Source of the DNA: Paraburkholderia sprentiae WSM5005
GTDB taxonomy: Bacteria > Pseudomonadota > Gammaproteobacteria > Burkholderiales > Burkholderiaceae
Assembly: GCF_001865575.2 (NCBI RefSeq)
Contig: NZ_CP017561.2
Coordinates: 1,798,001 to 1,862,000, forward strand
Length of the DNA: 64,000 bases
Direction: 5' to 3'
Within the stretch, counting starts at the first letter, position 1. The number at the start of each line of letters is the position of its first letter. Under the pieces are notes generated by a model, which was not told the origin of the DNA, did not search any database, and saw nothing but the letters and a program-made list of their open reading frames with translations. This document shows, piece after piece, positions 46,151-55,456 of the stretch. Position numbers and translations under genes: made by a program.

Positions 46151-46187
46151 CGATCGATGCGACGTCCTGTTGGTCAGACGCGCAGCT

Positions 46188-47868
<1,681 letters not shown>

Positions 47869-48789
47869 ATGATCAATCTTTTTCAGGCCATGCAGGCCTT
47901 CATCAAGGTCGCCGACGTCGGCAGTTTCGCGCAGGCCGCCGCGCAGCTGAACGTGTCGACGTCGGTCGTCACGCGTCATGTGTCGAGCCTCGAACAGCAT
48001 CTCGGTATTCGCCTGTTTCAGCGCACCACGCGCAAGGTCGTGCTGACCGAGGCGGGGGCGCAATACGCGGACGGTTGCCGCGTGCTGCTCGCCGAGCTCG
48101 AGGAAGTGGAGTCGCGCGCGAGCACGGCGTCGCGCGAAGTCGCGGGCGATCTGCGCATCGTCGCGCTCGGCAGTTTTTCGCTGTTTCGTCTCACGCCGCT
48201 GTTCGCCGAATATCAGGCGCGCTTTCCTCAAGTGAACCTGCGCGTCACGCTGACGGAAAAACGGGTGGATCTGCTCGAAGGCGGCTTCGATGTCGGCATC
48301 GTGACCGAGCATATGATCCGCTCTGAGTCGCTGGTGGTGCGGCGCCTGCTCAACTCGCACGCGGTGCCGGTGGCCGCGGCCGCGTATCTCGCGCAAGCCG
48401 GTCATCCGCGCACGCCCGCCGAGCTGGCCGGGCATCGGCTGATTGCCGCGCCGTTCGACACGACCGGTCCGATGTGGGTCTTCCGCAAGCGTGACGCCGA
48501 TGTCGAAAGCGCGAGCGAGGACGGCGCCCAGAGCATCGCGATCGATGCATCGTTCACGGTCAACAGCATGATCATGCAGAAGCAGGCAGCGCTCGGCGCG
48601 ATGGGCATCGCGCTGCTGCCGCTCGAAATGGTCCAGGACGAGTTGCGCGCCGGCACGCTCGCGCGCGTGCTCGACGGCTACGCGGTGCTCAATGGCGACG
48701 TGGCCGTGTCGCTGGTCTATCCGAGTCGCGAGTTCGTGCCGCGCAAGGTGCGCGAGTTTATCGATCTCGCGGTCGGTTTCTTCAAGTGA
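47869..48789 (+). CDS. LysR-family transcriptional regulator
   Basis: 306 residues from ATG 47869. The helix-turn-helix (about 1-60; MQAFIKVADVGSFAQAAAQL, then NVSTSVVTRHVSSLEQHLGI, RLFQRTTRKVVLTEAG) belongs to the broad DsdC/PecT-like clade common in Burkholderia. The effector domain is complete (about 90-300), with FDVGIVTEHM and AALGAMGIALLPLEMV. The target is not clear: upstream is divergent argG, downstream is convergent phnW. An extension upstream to 47647 is not coding-like. Confidence 0.9.
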   Translation: MINLFQAMQAFIKVADVGSFAQAAAQLNVSTSVVTRHVSSLEQHLGIRLFQRTTRKVVLTEAGAQYADGCRVLLAELEEVESRASTASREVAGDLRIVALGSFSLFRLTPLFAEYQARFPQVNLRVTLTEKRVDLLEGGFDVGIVTEHMIRSESLVVRRLLNSHAVPVAAAAYLAQAGHPRTPAELAGHRLIAAPFDTTGPMWVFRKRDADVESASEDGAQSIAIDASFTVNSMIMQKQAALGAMGIALLPLEMVQDELRAGTLARVLDGYAVLNGDVAVSLVYPSREFVPRKVREFIDLAVGFFK

Positions 48790-48841
48790 TGCTTCATGTA
48801 CGGCGACGGCCGTCCTCGCGGCGTGTCGCCGCTGTCTCGAG

Positions 48842-50095
48842 TCAAATCGCCTGCGCGAGCGCCTTGCGTTCGTCGAGCGCGGCGGGGGGCGGCGCCGCGT
48901 GCGTGACGCCCATCGTGCGCAGCGCTTGCGCGCAGGCATCGACCACGCGACGCATCACTTGCTCGTCGACCTGACCGATGCAGCCGATGCGGAAACTGTC
49001 GACCACCGTCAGCTTGCCCGGATAAATGATGAAGCCCTGCTGCGTCATCAGTTCATAGAAGCGCGCGAATTCGAACGATGGATGCGCCGGCGAGAAAAAC
49101 GTCACGATGATCGGCGAGCGCCAGCGCGCGTTGAGCAACGGCTCGAAGCCCAGCGCCTGCATGCCGGCGACCAGCACGTCGCGGTTGTTCGCGTAGCGCG
49201 CCAACCGCGCGGGCTGCCCGCCTTCGAGCTCGTAGAGTCGCAACGCCTCGAGGAACGCGGCCACCGTATGCGTGGGCGGTGTGAAGCGCCACTGGCCCGT
49301 GCGATTCATTACGTCCCATTGATCGTAGAGGTCGAGCGCGAGCGAATGGCTGCGGCCCTTTGCTTCGCGCAGCGCGCGCCTGCGCGCGATCACGAAGCCG
49401 AAACCCGGCACGCCTTCGATGCATTTGTTCGCGGACGACACGAACGCCTCGCATGCGATGTCACGCACGTCGAGCGGCACCGCGCCGAAGGCGCTCATCG
49501 AATCGATCAGCAGCTTGCGACCGTGCTTCGCGACCGCGGCGGCGATTTCGTCGAGCGGATTGAGGATGCCCGAACTCGTTTCGCAATGGATCGCGACCAC
49601 GTGGGTGATCGACGCATCGGCGGCAAGCATGCGCTCCACTTCGACGCCGCCCGGCGGCAAGTAGTCACCCTTGTCGAGCAGCGTGCAAGCGCGGCCGAGG
49701 TAGCCGAGCGTCGTCGCCGCGCGCTTGCCGTATGCGCCGTTCGCGAGCACGAGCACGTGGCCATCGCGCGGGACCAGGCTGCCGAGCATCGCTTCGACGC
49801 AGTAGCTGCCGCTGCCCTGCAGCGGCACGCAGTCGTAGTCGCCGGCGGCATCGCCGGCGATGTCGAGCAGACTCGCGCGCAGCCCGGCGGTCATCGCGCG
49901 GAACTCGCCGTCCCACGAGCCCCAGTCGCGCAGCATCGCCTGTTTCGTCGACAGCGCCGTGGTCAGCGGACCCGGCGTCAGCAGGTAAGGCTCGCCGCCG
50001 GCAGGCGCGGCGCAGGCCGTCGTGCCACGGGTGACCGATGTTGCCGCGGTTGCAACGCTCAGTGCCGCCGCCGAACCGCCGATCGCGCTTTCCAT
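48842..50095 (-). CDS. phnW: 2-aminoethylphosphonate--pyruvate transaminase
   Basis: PLP aminotransferase of the phosphonate degradation route: 2-aminoethylphosphonate + pyruvate to phosphonoacetaldehyde + alanine. From ATG 50095 it has 417 residues, about 45 more than the usual PhnW; the extra N-terminus (to about 35) is Ala/Thr-rich and may not be translated. The family begins at EPYLLTPGPLTTALSTKQAM. Other landmarks are GSGSYCVEAMLGSLVP, the PLP lysine in FVSSANKCIEGVPGFGF, and GKLTVVDSFRIGCIGQVD. Divergent from a LysR gene that probably activates it. The downstream phnX hydrolase is not adjacent. Confidence 0.92.
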   Translation of the reverse strand: MESAIGGSAAALSVATAATSVTRGTTACAAPAGGEPYLLTPGPLTTALSTKQAMLRDWGSWDGEFRAMTAGLRASLLDIAGDAAGDYDCVPLQGSGSYCVEAMLGSLVPRDGHVLVLANGAYGKRAATTLGYLGRACTLLDKGDYLPPGGVEVERMLAADASITHVVAIHCETSSGILNPLDEIAAAVAKHGRKLLIDSMSAFGAVPLDVRDIACEAFVSSANKCIEGVPGFGFVIARRRALREAKGRSHSLALDLYDQWDVMNRTGQWRFTPPTHTVAAFLEALRLYELEGGQPARLARYANNRDVLVAGMQALGFEPLLNARWRSPIIVTFFSPAHPSFEFARFYELMTQQGFIIYPGKLTVVDSFRIGCIGQVDEQVMRRVVDACAQALRTMGVTHAAPPPAALDERKALAQAI

Positions 50096-50159
50096 GTCCG
50101 CAACTCCGAGATTGCGTGGTTGACCCCCACACGGTACAGAAACGCTGTCCATCGGCAAA

Positions 50160-50174
50160 ATCGATATAATCGAT
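50160..50174. promoter_or_regulatory. LysR-type T-N11-A palindrome between phnW and its regulator
   Basis: ATCGATATAATCGAT is a 15-bp hyphenated palindrome (ATCGAT-ATA-ATCGAT) containing TCGAT-ATA-ATCGA, the T-N11-A geometry of LysR regulators. It sits 39 nt from the LysR GTG and 64 nt from the phnW ATG, a typical recognition-site position. Confidence 0.6.
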
Positions 50175-50212
50175 GGCGACATCGTAAAAACTTATCGAAT
50201 CGCGAGGCACAC

Positions 50213-51112
50213 GTGCAGTACGCGCAATTGCGGGCGTTTCATGCGGTCGCCGAACATGGCGGCTTTTCGAAAGCGGCGCAAGCGTTGTCGCTGACACAGC
50301 CGGCGGTGTCGGATCACGTGCGGCGACTCGAACAGGATTACGGCGTCAAGCTGTTCGAGCGCGGGCCGCGCGGCGTCCAGACGACGGAGCTCGGCCTGCG
50401 CCTTTTCAGCGTGACGCGGCATATGCTCAGTTGCGAACGCGATGCGCGCCAGCTGCTCGAATCGGCGGGCGGCCTGGAGTCGGGTTCGCTATCGCTCGCC
50501 GCCGACGCGCCCGATCTCGCCGTCGCGCTGATCGGCGCGTTTCGCGCGCGGCATCCCGGCATCGTCGTTACGCTATCGATCGCCAATGCGGCCGAGTGCA
50601 TGCAGCGCGTGCTGTCGAGCGCGGTCGACGCGGCGATCACCGCCGCGCCGCAGGTGCATAGCCGGTTGCGCTCGCGCGTGTTGCGGCGCGATCCGCTGGT
50701 CGCGATGGTGCCGGCCAGCTACCCGGCCGCGAAGAAGCGCCGGCTCAGTTACGCGGAGCTCGTCAAACAGCCGATGATCTTCCGCGAGCCGCAATCGGTC
50801 ACGCAACGGCTGCTCGAAATCGAGCTCGTGCGCGAGTCCTTGCAGGTTGAGCCGGTGATGTACGTCGACGGCCGCGAGGCGCTCGAGGAAGCGGTCGCGC
50901 AAGGCATGGGCGTCGGGGTGATCGCGCGCGCCGAGTTCAAGGAGTCGCGGCGTATCCGGATGGTGCCGCTGCTCGATTGCCAGGTGCAGATGATCGAATC
51001 GCTGACGCGGCTCGCCGAACGGCCGGGTTCGAATCTGCTCGACGCGTTTTTTGCGGTGGAGTTGGCGGGAGCGGAAACCGAGGTCTCGGGCGGCGACGTT
51101 CAGCGCGCGTAG
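50213..51112 (+). CDS. LysR-family regulator of phosphonate use (probable)
   Basis: 299 residues; GTG 50213 with GCGAGG upstream is the best start (VQYAQLRAFHAVAEHGGFSK). The helix-turn-helix continues AAQALSLTQPAVSDHVRRLE, then FERGPRGVQTTELGLRLF, with a full effector domain ending near GAETEVSGGDVQRA. Divergent arrangement with phnW and the palindrome between them argue for a PhnW activator responding to 2-aminoethylphosphonate or a related amine. A much longer frame through this region (from 48692) is only an open read-through and is not a gene. Confidence 0.88.
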   Translation: MQYAQLRAFHAVAEHGGFSKAAQALSLTQPAVSDHVRRLEQDYGVKLFERGPRGVQTTELGLRLFSVTRHMLSCERDARQLLESAGGLESGSLSLAADAPDLAVALIGAFRARHPGIVVTLSIANAAECMQRVLSSAVDAAITAAPQVHSRLRSRVLRRDPLVAMVPASYPAAKKRRLSYAELVKQPMIFREPQSVTQRLLEIELVRESLQVEPVMYVDGREALEEAVAQGMGVGVIARAEFKESRRIRMVPLLDCQVQMIESLTRLAERPGSNLLDAFFAVELAGAETEVSGGDVQRA

Positions 51113-51225
51113 TTCGCGCACGGTCGCCGCCACGCGGCGCGGCCTTGGTGTCACCGGCCGCGCCGTCTGCTATCGCGCTCGAACTTTCGCGCGGGTTGCC
51201 ACACGCGTTGGCAAGCCCGTCAGAC

Positions 51226-51972
51226 TCAACGCGACCCGCCGCTCGCGATCAGGCTCTCGCCCGTCAACCAGCGCGCGTCGTTCGAGGCGAGGAACGTGAC
51301 GACATCCGCGATATCGTCGGGCTGGCCGATACGGCCGAGCGGCGTCGTGCTGATCGCCCACGTTTCGAAGTCGGAACCGATCACGCCGGCGCTGTGCGCG
51401 CCCTCGGTCTCGACCATGCCGGGATTCACCGAATTCACGCGGATCTTGCGCGGACCGAGTTCCTTCGCGAGCACGCCGGTGATCGCATCGACCGCACCCT
51501 TGGTCGCCGTGTAGACCGTGGTGGTCGGCGGCGTGATGCGGGACGCGACCGAGCTCACGTTGATGATGCTGCCGCCTTCGCCCAGGTGCTTGACCGCCGC
51601 TTGCGTGACCAGCAGCAGCCCGAGCACGTTGACGTCGAAGTGCTTATGGAAATGCGCTTCGGTGATCTCTTCGATGGTCGCGAACTCGTAGACACCCGAG
51701 TTATTGACTAGCACGTCGAGGCGACCATAGGTTTCGATCGCCGAGTCGATGATGCCCTTCGCGTCCGCGGCCTTCGACACGTCGCCGCCGACCGCGACCG
51801 CCTTGCCGCCCGCCGCGGTGATATCGGCGACCACCTTGTCGGCGCCCGCGCGGCTCGACGCATAGTTCACCACGACCGACGCGCCTTGCGCCGCCAATGC
51901 CTTCGCAATCGCCGCACCGATGCCTTTCGATGCACCCGTTACAACCGCTACCTTGCCTGTGAGCTTGCTCAT
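51226..51972 (-). CDS. Short-chain dehydrogenase/reductase (SDR, FabG-like)
   Basis: 248 residues (ATG 51972; ATG 51975 also possible). The cofactor motif is VVTGASKGIGAAIA (T-G-x3-G-x-G), followed by NNSG (about 87-90), catalytic Ser in INVSSVASRI, Y-x3-K in YTATKGAVD and the N-x-V-x-PG motif NSVNPGMVETEG. An Asn-Tyr-Ala-Ser-Ser stretch after strand 2 suggests NADPH preference. Substrate unknown; glucose/3-ketoacyl-type reductases look most similar. The nearest regulator is the divergent LysR at 52468. Confidence 0.92.
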   Translation of the reverse strand: MSKLTGKVAVVTGASKGIGAAIAKALAAQGASVVVNYASSRAGADKVVADITAAGGKAVAVGGDVSKAADAKGIIDSAIETYGRLDVLVNNSGVYEFATIEEITEAHFHKHFDVNVLGLLLVTQAAVKHLGEGGSIINVSSVASRITPPTTTVYTATKGAVDAITGVLAKELGPRKIRVNSVNPGMVETEGAHSAGVIGSDFETWAISTTPLGRIGQPDDIADVVTFLASNDARWLTGESLIASGGSR

Positions 51973-52011
51973 CATCGTGTCCTTTCAATGGGTTTGCGCC
52001 GGCTGCAAATG

Positions 52012-52028
52012 CAGTGGCGCTGTCACTG
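52012..52028. promoter_or_regulatory. Inverted repeat upstream of the SDR gene (possible LysR operator)
   Basis: CAGTG-GCGCTGT-CACTG, a 17-bp inverted repeat with a 7-nt spacer, 40 nt upstream of the SDR start and on the side facing the LysR gene. Confidence 0.3.
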
Positions 52029-52153
52029 GACATCAATGTAGGCAACTGGCCGCACGGGATAAAGCGGCCCGGGACGAATTGAATCGTCGGCTGTCGCGAA
52101 CAATCGATTGGCCCCGAACGTGGACGGGACCCTTTACGCGCGGCTTGCGACGA

Positions 52154-52243
52154 TTAATTCCGCCTAAGCAGCAGCGCGATCTGCGCGGCGAGGCTAGCGA
52201 GCACCGCGAGCGCGCCAAGCGTATCGAGAACAATGGGCCACAT
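52154..52243 (-). CDS. 29-aa single-span membrane microprotein
   Basis: An ATG at 52243 follows a very strong GGAGGAGGGAG ribosome site at about 3 nt from its end. The 29-residue product begins MWPIVLDTLGALAVLASLAA and ends with a short Gln-Ile-Ala-Leu-rich stretch and RRN: one hydrophobic helix of about 22 residues with a positively charged C-terminus, which predicts N-out/C-in insertion. Codon choice is typical of the genome (mostly G or C in position three). Too short for family recognition. It lies alone between the SDR gene and a LysR gene. Confidence 0.6.
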   Translation of the reverse strand: MWPIVLDTLGALAVLASLAAQIALLLRRN

Positions 52244-52467
52244 GATCTCCCTCCTCCGGTATCCGCTGCCGCAACGAGCGTGCCGCCGAGGCGCCGAGCC
52301 TCCCAGGGCGCTGGCGCGCCATCGAACGGCCATTCGATGCCTCTGTTGCTATCATTCGTTGCCCTCGCGCAAGGCCGCGGCGGGAGCACCGCACCGGAAA
52401 CGGGCACGCAGCGCGCAGCAGTCCAACGCCACACCGATTGCCGACGCATCACACCTCAGGGGCATGC

Positions 52468-53355
52468 ATGGAATTTCGCCAACTTCGCTACTTCATTGCG
52501 GTCGCCGAGGAGATGAACATCACGCGGGCGGCCAACCGTCTGCATATGACACAGCCGCCGCTGTCGCGGCAGATCCAGCAGATCGAGGAAAGCGTCGGCC
52601 TGCCGCTGTTCGAGCGCGGCTCGCGGCCGTTGCGCCTCACCGAAGCGGGCCGCATTTTCTACACCCAGGCGAAACGTCTGGTCGATGAAGCCGACGAGCT
52701 CGCGCCGCTCACGCGCCGGCTCGCGCAACTCGCGGAGCGCATCGTGATCGGCTTCGTGCCGTCGACGCTGTATGGCGCGCTGCCCGCGGTGATCCGCGCG
52801 TTTCGCGAGGCGGCGCCCCATATCGAGCTGTCGCTGATCGAGATGTTTACGATCGAGCAGTTGGCCGCACTCAAAGGCGGCCGCATCGACGTCGGCTTCG
52901 GCCGCCTGCGCTTCGACGATGCGCAGCTCGCGCGCGAGGTGCTGGTCGAGGAGCGGATGATCGCCGCGTTGCCGCAGGACCATCCGCTCGCACGACAGAA
53001 GAAGCCGCTGACGCTCGCGGCGCTCGCCGAGCAAACGCTGATCGTCTATCCGAGCACGCCGCGGCCGAGCTACGCGGACCAGCAGATCTCGGCGATGCAC
53101 GATCAGGCGCTGGAGCCGAAGGCGATCCATGAAGTGCGCGAGTTGCAGACCGCGCTGGGGCTGGTCGCCGCGCAGGTCGGCGTGTGTCTCGTGCCGCAGA
53201 GCGTCGAGGGCTTGCGCGCGCATGGCGTCGCATACCGGCCGATTCCGTCGGCAAGCGCTGCGTCGCCGATCATCATGAGCCGGCGCCTGCAGGACGAATC
53301 GCCCGCGACGATGCTGATGTGCTCGCTCGCGCGGCAGTTGTTCAAACGGCTTTGA
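52468..53355 (+). CDS. LysR-family regulator, BenM/CatM/CatR-like
   Basis: 295 residues from ATG 52468. The N-terminus MEFRQLRYFIAVAEEMNITR, then AANRLHMTQPPLSRQIQQIE and FERGSRPLRLTEAG, is typical of the CatR/BenM clade, whose members respond to aromatic acids or muconates. The effector domain contains IVIGFVPSTLYGALPAVIRA and GRIDVGFGRLRFDD, usual for the clade. The neighbour in the divergent direction is the SDR gene across a 495-nt gap that also holds the microprotein. No catechol or benzoate genes are adjacent. Confidence 0.9.
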   Translation: MEFRQLRYFIAVAEEMNITRAANRLHMTQPPLSRQIQQIEESVGLPLFERGSRPLRLTEAGRIFYTQAKRLVDEADELAPLTRRLAQLAERIVIGFVPSTLYGALPAVIRAFREAAPHIELSLIEMFTIEQLAALKGGRIDVGFGRLRFDDAQLAREVLVEERMIAALPQDHPLARQKKPLTLAALAEQTLIVYPSTPRPSYADQQISAMHDQALEPKAIHEVRELQTALGLVAAQVGVCLVPQSVEGLRAHGVAYRPIPSASAASPIIMSRRLQDESPATMLMCSLARQLFKRL

Positions 53356-53398
53356 GCGACGCTTGCGCGAGCACGGCGACATGCCGCGTCGTTCCGTC

Positions 53399-53770
53399 CT
53401 ACTTCACATCGAACCCATAATCTCCATGCGTTCGATGTCCGTCTCGCGCCACCGCGACCCAATGCACGGTGTAGTGCCCGGCTGCGAGCGTCGGCAGCGG
53501 CACGGTCATCACCGCGGGCTGCTGCGCATCGACCGAGGACTTGCGCGTGCTGACCTGCTTGCCGCTCGCGTCGCTGACGGTGAGCGAGCTGAACGCCGGT
53601 TCGAGCGGACCGTCGAAGGTCACCTTGACCTGCGCGGGCGCGGCCACCGATGCGCCCGCGCCCGGCTCCTCCTTTTGCGGAAACACATGCGCGAGGGCCG
53701 CACTTGCGAGCGTCACGCCGGCGATCAGTGCCGCCGCGCGCATCGCGTGACGTTTGAAGATGTGGTTCAT
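53399..53770 (-). CDS. CopC-domain periplasmic copper-binding protein
   Basis: 123 residues: signal peptide (basic start, AAALIAGVTLASAALA, cleaved before H), then a CopC beta-barrel. The mature protein begins with His (HVFPQKEEPGAG), and GHYTVHWVAVARDGHRTHGD forms the conserved C-terminal part, consistent with the Cu(II) site of CopC (N-terminal His, an Asp, a His). No Met-rich Cu(I) site is seen. No CopD membrane partner is encoded next to it; instead it follows a beta-barrel-like exported protein by 15 nt. Likely role: periplasmic copper buffering. Confidence 0.88.
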   Translation of the reverse strand: MNHIFKRHAMRAAALIAGVTLASAALAHVFPQKEEPGAGASVAAPAQVKVTFDGPLEPAFSSLTVSDASGKQVSTRKSSVDAQQPAVMTVPLPTLAAGHYTVHWVAVARDGHRTHGDYGFDVK

Positions 53771-53785
53771 CGTCTTTCTCCTAGG

Positions 53786-54718
53786 TCACTGGAACAGCGG
53801 TTTGCCGAGCGTGGTCGGCGCAATGTCGTCGAAGAACAGGTGTGCCTGCACCAGAATGCCGACGTGCGAGCCGCTCGCGCGGTTGATCGGAATCTGCGCC
53901 TCGACGCCGAACTGTCCGTAGCGATTCATCCAGATGAAGCCCGGATTGAGCGTGCCGGTCGTTTGCCCCTGGCTGCGCGACAGCGGAATCTCGACGAGCG
54001 GAATCAGGTTCGCGAACGGCTGCGGCAGGCCCGCGTCGTGCACGTGCTGCTGCAGATACGGCAGGCTGTACTGCACGGTAAAGCCGTAGTTGAACGCGTT
54101 GGGCTGACCCGCGCCGGTGCTCAATGCGGGGGCCGCCTCGGCCGTGATCGCGACCGGCCGCAGATACGCGAGCGAATCGGGCAGATCGCCCATGCCCTTG
54201 CCGATGTAGACGGTCGGGGAGATCGTCGAGAAGTTGTCGGCGATCGCGCGGCTGCCGGTGCCGCCGAGTTCCGCATTGACGCCGATCGACGTCATCAGTT
54301 CGTGCGGCTCGTTCACGTACAACAGGTACTTGAGGCCGACGCCGAAGTTGTCGAAGCCGGCCGCTCGCGGGTTGTTCTGCATCGCGTACGCGCCGTCGAT
54401 CGACACCGCGAGACGCGGCGTGATCAGCTTGTCGTACTCGAAGCTGAAGGTGTTGATGCTCTGGTCGCCAGTGTCGCCTGGCACGCGCTGATGGCCGTAC
54501 TCGAAGTTGGCTTCGTCGCCGACGCCGGGGTCGTCGACGGCGAGCGTCGCCGGGAATACGCGGTCGCCCGCAATCGCGTGCGCCTGCGCGATGGACGGCG
54601 CGGCGATGAGGCCTGCGACGCCGCACGCGGCGCAGGCGGTGTAGGCGACATAGGTGGCGGCCGCGACGAGCGGCGCCGCGCGCGGCGGACGGCCGCCGCG
54701 CGTTGCTGGTGTGTGCAT
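53786..54718 (-). CDS. Exported protein, probable outer-membrane beta-barrel linked to metal handling
   Basis: 310 residues from ATG 54718 with a long signal region (ATYVAYTACAACGVAGLIAA, then PSIAQA). The mature protein has alternating amphipathic strands (QSINTFSFEYDKLITPRLAV, FGVGLKYLLYV, LNPGFIWMNRYGQFGVEAQI) and many aromatic belts, as expected for a barrel; the end ...PLFQ lacks a terminal Phe. I know this type as a conserved hypothetical found near CopC and DUF2946 genes, with no experimentally assigned role I can name. Middle gene of a three-gene unit. Confidence 0.75.
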   Translation of the reverse strand: MHTPATRGGRPPRAAPLVAAATYVAYTACAACGVAGLIAAPSIAQAHAIAGDRVFPATLAVDDPGVGDEANFEYGHQRVPGDTGDQSINTFSFEYDKLITPRLAVSIDGAYAMQNNPRAAGFDNFGVGLKYLLYVNEPHELMTSIGVNAELGGTGSRAIADNFSTISPTVYIGKGMGDLPDSLAYLRPVAITAEAAPALSTGAGQPNAFNYGFTVQYSLPYLQQHVHDAGLPQPFANLIPLVEIPLSRSQGQTTGTLNPGFIWMNRYGQFGVEAQIPINRASGSHVGILVQAHLFFDDIAPTTLGKPLFQ

Positions 54719-54824
54719 GAATGCGTCCTGTCTGATCGGTCGTGACGAGGCCGGCGCGCCGTTGTACGGACGCGCGCGAGCAGGCGCGAGGCGGCTTGGC
54801 GCATCGCGTCGCAAGTGCTTCGAA

Positions 54825-55247
54825 TCAGGAGGCGAAAGGCGGGGCGCGCGGCTGCGCGAAGGTCAGCGGTTCGACACGGCGCACGCTGTCAAAGCGCGTC
54901 GCGGCCGTGTGCTGCCGTGCGCGGACGGCGGCGACGAAGAGCATGCCGATGCCCGGCATCACCGGCAGATGCGCGAGCAGGCTGCAATAGCCGCATGCGT
55001 CCCCAGACATCTGGGCATGCTTGTCGCCGCCATTGCTGGCCCGCGTGCCGGCGTGGTCGGAGTCGTCGGGCGTGTCGCCGTGCATCTGCATGCCCGGCAT
55101 CGACGCCATCCCGCAATACTCGTCCGCGATCGCGTCGGCGCGATAATGGGCCGCGAGCGTCTGTGAGATCGTCGGCGCGAGCGTCGTCATCAGGATCGCT
55201 AGCAATCCCAGCCAACTGCCGATCTTCCGTTGCCAACGATTCGACAT
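54825..55247 (-). CDS. DUF2946 (copper-linked) exported protein
   Basis: 140 residues from ATG 55247. A membrane/signal helix (WLGLLAILMTTLAPTISQTL) is followed by a Met/His/Cys-rich part (YCGMASMPGMQMHGDTPDDS, DHAG) and a second hydrophobic stretch preceded by GDACGYCSLLAHLPV. The C-x-x-C and M/H clusters could bind copper. It matches the DUF2946 family that commonly precedes CopC-type genes. First gene of the putative copper unit. Confidence 0.82.
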   Translation of the reverse strand: MSNRWQRKIGSWLGLLAILMTTLAPTISQTLAAHYRADAIADEYCGMASMPGMQMHGDTPDDSDHAGTRASNGGDKHAQMSGDACGYCSLLAHLPVMPGIGMLFVAAVRARQHTAATRFDSVRRVEPLTFAQPRAPPFAS

Positions 55248-55456
55248 CCGCCCAGTGCCACGCCGCGAGTTGTGTAGTCCACTACTGCCAGACTGCGATT
55301 TGCGGCAAATTATGCCACGCCCGCGGTTTTTTTCAGGCGGCCGGCGCTGGCTCGATCGACTCGCCGCGTGCCCGGTCAATCGAGCAAAACCGCCAACGGC
55401 AAAGCTGCCCGGCGCAGGCGACAATGCCTGATCTGGGCTTTACGCACGGAGTCTCC

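Noticed and set aside
48692..51112. 806-codon plus-strand open frame
   Set aside because: It reads through the antisense of phnW in Arg/His-rich low-complexity before entering the real LysR frame; only 50213-51112 has family sequence.
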